Source of the DNA: Mycolicibacterium hodleri
GTDB taxonomy: Bacteria > Actinomycetota > Actinomycetes > Mycobacteriales > Mycobacteriaceae
Assembly: GCF_025822245.1 (NCBI RefSeq)
Contig: NZ_JACKTL010000056.1
Coordinates: 1 to 64,000, forward strand
Length of the DNA stretch: 64,000 nucleotides
Direction: 5' to 3'
Positions 57,423 to 64,000 of this stretch are shown here, piece after piece. Positions within the stretch are counted from its first letter, which is position 1. The number at the start of each line of letters is the position of its first letter. The translations under genes were made by a program, and so were the position numbers. The notes beneath the pieces are model-generated. The model made no database searches. It had not been told where the DNA came from and saw nothing but the letters and a program-made list of their open reading frames with translations.

Positions 57423-58216
57423 TTACTTCACCCTCTCCAACGAACGAACCAAGGCTCCCGACCCGGTTGTGCTGCATGAAGACGTCGGTCCTTCGGCGCT
57501 GTGGATCAGTTGCGTGACCTTTCCATTTGCACCTGGGGTTGAGTATTGATAAGGAGTTCCGGACCAGCAAACCGAACTTTTAGTACGAACCATTAGTACG
57601 AAAAACTCGGCAAATCCGTTACCCCCCTTTCCACTTCAACATTCTTCGGTCGGGACACTACACCGACAGCTACCTATTCGTCCCAACAACCTCGTTTAGG
57701 CGCATACGCTGCAGAAACGCCGAAAATTGACGCGGATGATCGTTTCTGGCGACCACTTCACCACGTTCGTCACGTTTCGCCGCCGATGTTTCTGGCAAAT
57801 ATTTTGTCTCGGCACCCGAATTCGACCATCGACGTTGTCACTGTCGTCAGACTTCGTCACGCGTGATTCATCTTCCGTTCATACGTGCTGCTCGAGGCCT
57901 CGTCGACGCACCCCGGCTGGGAGTCCACGCGCTCTTCCGGTCCCCCGTCGACGGCCGTTCGGACCACCTGACCCCCTTCCGCAGTCGTCGCGCTGGCAAT
58001 CCCGAGCCCGATAGCGACAGGGGCACCTGCCGTCACTCTGGCAACATTGCTCGACGCGCGCGTCAAATACCAAGCCCATTCTGGCGCCTAGCGCGCCGGC
58101 TCAGCCCAAAACGGTTACGCCACAGAGCAAGTAGTCGGACAACACGCGTTGTCGGCACGTTAGCCCCTCTCGAGGGCCGGGCGAAAATTAGTGAACAACT
58201 CAACTGCCCGACGGAG
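57423..58216. other. Long AT-richer non-coding region upstream of the PKS
   Basis: No gene is supported here. It is clearly richer in A/T than its surroundings from about 57530 to 57890. It probably holds the promoter of the PKS-Pap operon, and on the lipL side an inverted repeat GACAAC-ACGC-GTTGTC at 58138-58153 may end lipL transcription. Short open frames show no coding character. Confidence 0.55.
57580..57602. repeat. 13-bp-spaced direct repeat in the PKS promoter region
   Basis: TTAGTACGAA occurs twice, at 57580 and 57593, one and a quarter helix turns apart. It is ~160 bp upstream of the PKS GTG and is a candidate activator or repressor site. Confidence 0.5.
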
Positions 58217-59482
58217 TTAAACCGCCGCGGAGAGCCTGGAGAATGAAGCGCCCAGCTTGGTGACGGTGTTATACCCGTCCCTGCGGGCTCGGAAAACACC
58301 TCTTCTGATCAAGGCGGCGGTCGCCACGAACCCCGCCTGGTCACTCACCAGCATCGGGGTCAGCAGCCGATTGTGGACGAAACCGAAGGCCAGGCCGCTG
58401 CGGGGGTCGGCCCAACCCAGCGAGCCGCCCAGGCCAACATGGCCAAATCCGGGCAGGATGCCCCCCAGCGGCAGGCCGTGGTATCCGAGATGGAACGACA
58501 GCGGCATGATGAGGCCGCCGTCCAGATGCAGGCTCGGCGGGCCGCTGAGCGAGGCCACCAGCTCCGACGACAGGAACCCCGCGCCGTCCAGCTGGCCACC
58601 GTGGGCGATGGCCCCGTACATCCGGGCCAGCGCCCTGGCAGTCGCGACGCCGTTGGCGGCCGGCAACTCGGTGTCGAGCAACGACATGTCGCCCTGCACG
58701 GTCGACTTCATGCCGGGGAAGTACATCGACCCCAAGCCGCCGGAGAACGGCAGCGCCGCGATCCGCGGCGTCACCAGGTTGACGACCGGATTCTGAAACC
58801 TGCTCTGCGGTCCGATGATTCGAGCCGGCTGGGTCGGCGCGTCGGCCGGCGGCCTGCCGAGGTGGATGCCGTCGACGTCCAGCGGCTCGGCGAGCTCCGT
58901 CCGGAACAGCTCCCGCATTCCACGTCCGGTGACGGCACGCGCCAAGCCCGACATCAGCCAGCCATAGGTCAGCGCGTGATACGACGGTTTGCCCTTGAGC
59001 CATCCCATCGGGGCCGCGGCCATCCGTTCCTCCATTAGGAGGTGATCCATCATGTCGGCCCCGCTAACACCGTTGAGCTGGGACAACCCGGCACGGTGCC
59101 GCATCAGGTCGCGCACGGTGACCCCGCCCTTGCCCCTGGCAGCGAACGCCGGCCAGTACTCCGCGACCGGTGCGTCGTAGTCGATCAGACCGCGGTCGGC
59201 GAGCCGGTGGATCACCGTGGAGGCCATGCCCTTCGTTGCCGAGAACACCATCGCGCCGGTGTCGGCGGTCCACGGCCTGGTCCCCCGCCGGTCGGCCCAC
59301 CCCGTCCAGACGTCGACGACGGGTTGCCCGTCGAGGTAGACGCACAGCGCTCCTCCGCCGAAGCGTTTGCCCGGGAAGAGCTGGGCGAAGGCCCGAACCG
59401 CGCAGGCAAAACTGGGATCCGCCTCGCCGCGGACGTTGCGCGGGAGCGCCGCGCTGCGCTCGCCGACAATGGCATGAATCAC
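58217..59482 (-). CDS. lipL: Serine beta-lactamase-like esterase (LipL type)
   Basis: The protein has 421 residues with the class-C beta-lactamase/esterase fold. The nucleophile S81 is in FSATKGMAST (SxxK, K84), and Y173 in LTYGWLMSG is the YxN-like tyrosine. HRAGLSQLNG follows, then GFGHVGLGGSLGWADP near the C terminus. No signal peptide is evident. Rv1497 (lipL) sits at the same place beside meaB. Such enzymes hydrolyse short-chain esters; the natural substrate is unknown. A 12-bp palindrome lies 10 bp before its start. Confidence 0.9.
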   Translation of the reverse strand: MIHAIVGERSAALPRNVRGEADPSFACAVRAFAQLFPGKRFGGGALCVYLDGQPVVDVWTGWADRRGTRPWTADTGAMVFSATKGMASTVIHRLADRGLIDYDAPVAEYWPAFAARGKGGVTVRDLMRHRAGLSQLNGVSGADMMDHLLMEERMAAAPMGWLKGKPSYHALTYGWLMSGLARAVTGRGMRELFRTELAEPLDVDGIHLGRPPADAPTQPARIIGPQSRFQNPVVNLVTPRIAALPFSGGLGSMYFPGMKSTVQGDMSLLDTELPAANGVATARALARMYGAIAHGGQLDGAGFLSSELVASLSGPPSLHLDGGLIMPLSFHLGYHGLPLGGILPGFGHVGLGGSLGWADPRSGLAFGFVHNRLLTPMLVSDQAGFVATAALIRRGVFRARRDGYNTVTKLGASFSRLSAAV

Positions 59483-59492
59483 GATGATCGAA

Positions 59493-59504
59493 ATTACCGG
59501 TAAT
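59493..59504. promoter_or_regulatory. Palindrome in front of lipL
   Basis: ATTACCGGTAAT is a perfect 12-bp palindrome 10 bp upstream of the lipL ATG, in a gap that is otherwise bare. It is a candidate operator. Confidence 0.5.
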
Positions 59505-59581
59505 CCGGCAAACTCAACGGCTGTTTACCGATCCGTTAGCGATTCGCGCGGTCTCGCTCCACCTGGGCCCGCCCGGCCAAC

Positions 59582-60550
59582 TCAGTAGACGAGATCGAGG
59601 ATCTGCTGGGCAGCCAGCGCCGGGGTCAGCAGTCCGTCCCGCACCCGTTGCTCGACGTCGGCGCGGATGGCCTTCACCCCGGCGTTGGAGGACACCTTGT
59701 CCAGTACGGCGTCGCGGACCATCGACCACATCCACTCGACCTGCTGACGGCTTCTGCGCGCGTCGAACTCCCCCGCCTCGGTCAGTACCCGGCGATGCTC
59801 CAGCACGGTGCCCCAGAGCTCCGAGAGGCCGGTGCCCTCCAGTGCGCTCGCGGTGAGCACCGGTGGGCGCCAGAGGGTCTCGCGTGGATAGAGCAGTCTG
59901 ATCGCGCCGCTGAGCTCTCGTGCGGCGGCCTTGGCCTCGGTGGCATGTCGCCCGTCCGCCTTGTTCACCACGACGACGTCGGCGAGTTCCAGGACGCCCT
60001 TCTTGATGCCCTGGAGCTGGTCGCCGGTGCGCGCCAGGGTCAGGAAGACGAATGTGTCGACCATGTTGGCGACCGTCACCTCCGACTGGCCGACGCCCAC
60101 GGTCTCGACCAGAACGACGTCGTAACCGGCCGCCTCGAGCAGGACGATCGTCTCGCGAGTGGCCTTGGCGACGCCACCGAGGGTGCCCGAGGTCGGCGAC
60201 GGCCGGATGTAGGCGTCGGGATGAACGGCCAGCCGGGCCATCCGGGTCTTGTCGCCGAGGATCGAGCCGCCGGTCCTCGTCGACGACGGGTCGACGGCCA
60301 GCACCGCCACCCGGTGGCCCTGCTCGATGAGTGACATGCCGAGCGCTTCGATGATGGTCGACTTCCCCACCCCCGGCACACCCGTGATGCCGACGTGCAC
60401 GGCCTTCCCCGCGTCGGGCATCAGCTCCATCAGCAGCCGCTGAGCGTTCTCCCGATGGTCGGCCCTGGTGGACTCGACGAGCGTGATCGCCCGTGGCAGC
60501 GCGGATCGATCCCCGCCGCGGATGGCGGAGGCGAGCTCGGAGGGGTCCAT
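59582..60550 (-). CDS. meaB: Methylmalonyl-CoA mutase GTPase chaperone
   Basis: MeaB (322 aa) is a G3E-family GTPase that guards and reloads the B12 cofactor of methylmalonyl-CoA mutase. The P-loop GVPGVGKST is at 57-65, then VLAVDPSSTRTGGSILGDKTRM, ETVGVGQSE (the switch region) and VVNKADG for guanine. The ATG is immediately after the mutB stop, with no gap. The orthologue is Rv1496. The toxin-antitoxin genes found between mutB and this gene in tuberculosis are missing here. Confidence 0.95.
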   Translation of the reverse strand: MDPSELASAIRGGDRSALPRAITLVESTRADHRENAQRLLMELMPDAGKAVHVGITGVPGVGKSTIIEALGMSLIEQGHRVAVLAVDPSSTRTGGSILGDKTRMARLAVHPDAYIRPSPTSGTLGGVAKATRETIVLLEAAGYDVVLVETVGVGQSEVTVANMVDTFVFLTLARTGDQLQGIKKGVLELADVVVVNKADGRHATEAKAAARELSGAIRLLYPRETLWRPPVLTASALEGTGLSELWGTVLEHRRVLTEAGEFDARRSRQQVEWMWSMVRDAVLDKVSSNAGVKAIRADVEQRVRDGLLTPALAAQQILDLVY

Positions 60551-62812
60551 CTACGGGAGGTCGTATCCCAGCCGCTCGGCCAGCTTCTGCAACAGACCGA
60601 TCGCGGCGTCGGCGATGACGGTGCCCGGCGGGAAGATGGCGGTGGCGCCCGCGGCGTACAGCTCGTCGAAGTCGCCCGGTGGGATCACCCCGCCGACCAC
60701 GACCATGATGTCGGGCCTGCCGGCCTCGGCGAGGGCGTCACGTAGCGCCGGGACCAGCGTGAGGTGGCCCGCCGCCAGCGAGGACACCCCGACGACGTGC
60801 ACGTCGTTGTCGACCGCCTGACGGGCGACCTCGTCGGGAGTGGAGAACAGCGAGCCGACGTCGACGTCGAAGCCGATGTCGGCGAACGCGGTGGCGATCA
60901 CCTTCTGGCCGCGGTCGTGCCCGTCCTGGCCCATCTTGGCGACCAGGATGCGGGGCCTACGGCCGTCGGCCTCGGCGAACTTCTCGACCAATTCCGTTGC
61001 CGCTGAGACGTTTCGCACGTTTTGGCCCTTCCCCACCTCGTCGCGGTAGACACCGGCGATGGTGCGAATCTCGGCCTGGTGGCGGCCGTAGACCTTCTCC
61101 AGGGCGTCGGAGATCTCCCCCACCGTCGCCTTCGCCCGCGCGGCGTCGATGGCCAGCGCCAGCAGGTTGTTGCCGAGGCCGTCCTCACCGGCAATGCCGG
61201 AAGCAGCTGCGGCTCTTGACAATTCCGCCAGCGCCGCCTGGGTGGCCGCCTCGTCACGGTCAGCCCGCAGCTGCTCCAGCTTGGCGATCTGCTCGGCCCG
61301 CACCCGGCTGTTCTCGACCTTGAGGACCTCGACTTCCTGGTCGGAGTCCACCTGGTACTTGTTGATGCCGATGACGGTCTGGGCCCCGGAGTCGATGCGC
61401 GCCTGGGTGCGTGCCGCCGCCTCCTCGATGCGCAGCTTGGGGATGCCCTCGCTGATGGCTTGCGCCATGCCGCCGTGCTCGGCGACCTCGGCGATGTGGG
61501 CGCGGGCCTTCTCGGCCAGCTGGTGGGTAAGCCACTCCACGTAGTACGACCCACCCCAGGGGTCGATGGGCCTGGTGGTGCCGGACTCCTGCTGCAGCAG
61601 CAACTGCGTGTTGCGGGCGATGCGGGCCGAGAAGTCCGTCGGCAGCGCGAGCGCCTCGTCGAGGGCGTTGGTGTGCAGCGACTGGGTGTGCCCCTGGGTG
61701 GCGGCCATGGCCTCGATGCAGGTGCGGGCGACGTTGTTGAACGGGTCCTGCGCCGTCAACGACCACCCGGAGGTCTGCGAGTGCGTGCGCAGCGAGAGTG
61801 ACTTGTCGCTCTTCGGGTCGAACTGGGCGACGAGTTCGCTCCACAGCAGGCGGCCGGCGCGCAGCTTCGCCACCTCCATGAAGAAGTTCATCCCGATGCC
61901 CCAGAAGAAGGACAGTCGCGGCGCGAACTTGTCGATGGACAGACCGGCGTCCAGGCCCGCCTTGATGTACTCGACGCCGTCGGCGAGGGTGTAGGCCAGC
62001 TCCAGGTCGGCCGTCGCACCGGCTTCCTGAATGTGGTAGCCGGAGATGGAGATCGAGTTGTACTTCGGCATCTTGACGCTGGTGTATCCGAAGATGTCGG
62101 AGATGATCCGCATCGACGCCTCGGGCGGATAGATGTAGGTGTTGCGGACCATGAACTCCTTGAGGATGTCGTTCTGGATGGTCCCCGCCAGCTTCTCCGG
62201 CGGCACGCCCTGCTCCTCGGCGGCGGCGACGTACAGCGCCAGAATCGGCAGGACGGCGCCGTTCATGGTCATCGACACCGACACCGTCGACAGGTCGATG
62301 CCGTCGAACAGCTGTCGCATGTCGAGGATCGAGTCGATGGCCACCCCGGCCATGCCGACGTCGCCCGCCACCCGGGGGTGGTCGGAGTCGTAGCCGCGGT
62401 GGGTCGCCAGGTCGAACGCGACCGACAACCCCTTCTGTCCCGCGGCGAGGTTGCGCCGGTAGAAGGCGTTGGACTCGGCAGCGGTGGAGAAGCCGGCGTA
62501 CTGCCGGATGGTCCACGGCTGGTTGACGTACATCGTCGGGTACGGGCCGCGCACGAACGGCGGTGCACCGGGAAAGCTCTCGAGTGGGTAGCCGGCCTCG
62601 ACGACGGCGTCCCGATCGGCGGCGACGTAGACCGGTTTGACCTCGACGCCCTCCGGGGTCAGCCAGTCGAGCTGATCGGCGGTGTAACCGTGCGCGGCCG
62701 CCGCGGCGGACACCAGTTGGTCGACGTCCTCGTGGGTCGGCGCGGCCGGGGTCACGTCACCGTGCAGGGGGACGTCGGCGAAGTTGACGATCCTGGGCTC
62801 CAAAGCCGTCAT
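60551..62812 (-). CDS. mutB: Methylmalonyl-CoA mutase large subunit
   Basis: MutB (753 aa) interconverts succinyl-CoA and methylmalonyl-CoA with adenosylcobalamin. The TIM-barrel substrate site contains RQYAGFSTAAESNAFYRRNL and GLSVAFDLATHRGYDSDHPRV. The C-terminal cobalamin domain has DGHDRGQK (H632 ligates cobalt) and VVGGVIPPGD. It starts at the ATG at 62812, 1 bp after the mutA stop. It can supply or drain methylmalonyl-CoA for methyl-branched lipids such as those from the PKS in this window. Confidence 0.96.
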   Translation of the reverse strand: MTALEPRIVNFADVPLHGDVTPAAPTHEDVDQLVSAAAAAHGYTADQLDWLTPEGVEVKPVYVAADRDAVVEAGYPLESFPGAPPFVRGPYPTMYVNQPWTIRQYAGFSTAAESNAFYRRNLAAGQKGLSVAFDLATHRGYDSDHPRVAGDVGMAGVAIDSILDMRQLFDGIDLSTVSVSMTMNGAVLPILALYVAAAEEQGVPPEKLAGTIQNDILKEFMVRNTYIYPPEASMRIISDIFGYTSVKMPKYNSISISGYHIQEAGATADLELAYTLADGVEYIKAGLDAGLSIDKFAPRLSFFWGIGMNFFMEVAKLRAGRLLWSELVAQFDPKSDKSLSLRTHSQTSGWSLTAQDPFNNVARTCIEAMAATQGHTQSLHTNALDEALALPTDFSARIARNTQLLLQQESGTTRPIDPWGGSYYVEWLTHQLAEKARAHIAEVAEHGGMAQAISEGIPKLRIEEAAARTQARIDSGAQTVIGINKYQVDSDQEVEVLKVENSRVRAEQIAKLEQLRADRDEAATQAALAELSRAAAASGIAGEDGLGNNLLALAIDAARAKATVGEISDALEKVYGRHQAEIRTIAGVYRDEVGKGQNVRNVSAATELVEKFAEADGRRPRILVAKMGQDGHDRGQKVIATAFADIGFDVDVGSLFSTPDEVARQAVDNDVHVVGVSSLAAGHLTLVPALRDALAEAGRPDIMVVVGGVIPPGDFDELYAAGATAIFPPGTVIADAAIGLLQKLAERLGYDLP

Positions 62813-62813
62813 G

Positions 62814-64000
62814 TCAGGCCCCCAATCGTGTGAGCAGCGTCGACAGCGCGTCGATCGCGTCGATCTTGGCGGTGAGGTATTCGTCGGGTGGGTCGGTCGC
62901 GTCGGCGACGGCCGTTGCCGGTCCGGCCAGGTAGACGTGGGCGACGCCGGCGTCGCGCGCGGCGCGCACCACCTCGGATGCCTCCTCGGCGTAGCGCGCG
63001 TCCGTTCCGCAGATCACCACGGCGGCCGGCTCCCCGGCCTCGGTGACGGCCTGGGCCACGCCGGCCGCGCTCACCGTGCCGGGGTTGACGGTCTCGACTC
63101 CCCCGGAGGCCAGCAGGTTGGCGGCGAAGGAGGTGCGAACGTTGTGTTCGGCCAGCGGTCCCACCGGGAGCAGCAGTGCCTGCGGCCGGGCGCCGTGGGC
63201 GGCCAGGTGGGCGTCCGACCGGTCACGCAGGGCCTCGAAACCCGCGGCGTAGCGCGCCACCGACGACGTCGAGTCGGATGGCGGGAGCGGTGCTTCGGCG
63301 AGATTGGGATATTCGTTGACCCCGGTCAGCGCGGTGCGCCGGTGTGCGACGTCGTCGCTCCTGGCGTCGCGGACCAGGCCGATCTGGGTGGCGACGTGGT
63401 CGCGGGCGTCGACGAATCCGCCTCGGGCCTCGACGTCCTGGAAGTGTCGCCAGGCCTCTTCGGTGAGCCGGCGGGTCAGGTCCTCGACGAACCAGGAGCC
63501 GGCGGCCGGGTCGAGCACGCGGCCGAGGTGCGACTCCTCCAGCAGCAGAAGTTGGGTGTTGCGTGCCATTCGACGCGCGAAAGTCCGTGCCACCGCAGGC
63601 AATCCACCGGGGATGGAGCTGTCGAACTCGTGCACCTGGACGGTGTCGGCCCCGCCCACCCCCGCGCCGAAGGCGGCGAGCGTGGTGCGCAGCATGTTCA
63701 CCCAGGGGTCGCGCTGGGCCATCATGGCTCGCGAGGTGACGGCATGAATCGTCGCCGCGCCCGCCTCGGGATGTCCCACGACCTCGGCCACCCTGGCCCA
63801 GAGTTGCCGGGCGGCCCGCAACTTGGCGATGGTCATGAACTGGTCGTCGTCGGCGCCGTAGCGGAACGCGATCTGCGCGAGCGCATCTGGGGCGGAGACA
63901 CCGCCGTCGCACAGCAGGCGAAGGTAGGACACCCCGGCGGCGACGGCCCCGGCGAGCTCCCACGACGCGCTGGCGCCGAGGTCGTGCAGACCGGCCCCGT
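62814..64000 (-). CDS. mutA: Methylmalonyl-CoA mutase small subunit (5' end outside window)
   Basis: The frame is open through the right edge, giving the C-terminal ~395 residues. SYLRLLCDGGVSAPDALAQIAFRYGADDDQFMTIAKLRAARQLW matches the mutase barrel. The C-terminal part is the degenerate cobalamin-like domain without the DxHxxG histidine, as normal for the small subunit, which is structural. It is the first gene of mutA-mutB-meaB. Confidence 0.93.
   Translation of the reverse strand, partial: GAGLHDLGASASWELAGAVAAGVSYLRLLCDGGVSAPDALAQIAFRYGADDDQFMTIAKLRAARQLWARVAEVVGHPEAGAATIHAVTSRAMMAQRDPWVNMLRTTLAAFGAGVGGADTVQVHEFDSSIPGGLPAVARTFARRMARNTQLLLLEESHLGRVLDPAAGSWFVEDLTRRLTEEAWRHFQDVEARGGFVDARDHVATQIGLVRDARSDDVAHRRTALTGVNEYPNLAEAPLPPSDSTSSVARYAAGFEALRDRSDAHLAAHGARPQALLLPVGPLAEHNVRTSFAANLLASGGVETVNPGTVSAAGVAQAVTEAGEPAAVVICGTDARYAEEASEVVRAARDAGVAHVYLAGPATAVADATDPPDEYLTAKIDAIDALSTLLTRLGA

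Noticed and set aside
57727..58246. Short open frames in the region between the PKS and lipL
   Set aside because: They overlap each other on both strands, have poor starts and no coding bias, and lie in AT-rich control DNA.
62814..63932. Treating the GTG at 63932 as the mutA start
   Set aside because: The frame continues open to the window edge with conserved mutase sequence (LHDLGASASWELAGAVAAG), so the gene is cut by the window.

Overview
The window is GC-rich actinobacterial DNA from a Mycobacterium (Mycolicibacterium-type). GTG starts and 4-base gene overlaps are frequent. The gene content follows, in reverse, the Rv1492-Rv1591 stretch of the M. tuberculosis chromosome (recalled gene order): mutA-mutB-meaB-lipL at the right end, then a Pks5-type lipid locus, ileS, dinX, ansA, lspA, an RluD-type synthase, dnaE1, ilvA, treZ-treY-treX, an acyltransferase, and bioA-bioF-bioD ... 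bioB at the left end. No tRNA, rRNA, insertion sequence or CRISPR array was recognised.

1-6.0 kb is the biotin region: bioB with its small accessory protein BsaP and a DUF2567 membrane protein, the divergent repressor bioQ, and bioA followed by bioF-bioD plus a 2H phosphoesterase. Two matching BioQ-type palindromes sit at the bioB/bioQ divide and in front of bioF. 6.0-14.3 kb holds an OatA-like acyltransferase and the treX-treY-treZ pathway that makes trehalose from glycogen. 14.3-17.7 kb is a small accessory insert between treZ and ilvA: a polytopic membrane protein, a glycopeptidolipid-type glycosyltransferase and a GAP-family lipid-addressing protein.

17.7-36 kb is mostly housekeeping: ilvA, dnaE1, a TetR regulator, a RarD-like transporter, a pseudouridine synthase, lspA, ansA (with a possible 17-codon leader ORF), dinX, an exported Gly/Pro-rich protein, a DUF2505 protein, a Pap-like acyltransferase paralogue, an S4 protein, and ileS behind a T-box leader. 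36-38.8 kb is a regulatory patch: a protein resembling half a condensation domain, an HTH protein with a multi-pass membrane partner, a MerR regulator facing a perfect 20-bp operator, and a frameshifted PPOX/F420-type oxidoreductase.

39-57.4 kb is a complete-looking machine for methyl-branched acyl lipids. A fatty-acyl-AMP ligase and a three-gene DrrABC-type ABC exporter run rightward. An MmpL transporter, two Pap-like paralogues, a PapA acyltransferase and a MAS/Pks5-type polyketide synthase (KS-AT-DH-ER-KR-ACP) run leftward. By position it corresponds to the pks5/papA4/fadD24-25/mmpL12 lipo-oligosaccharide (acyltrehalose) locus, but it lacks sugar genes and carries a Drr exporter. As read here, the PKS is broken by a one-base frameshift in its AT domain. 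58.2-64 kb has lipL and the methylmalonyl-CoA mutase genes meaB, mutB and mutA (cut by the window end); these could interconvert methylmalonyl-CoA, the extender such a PKS uses.
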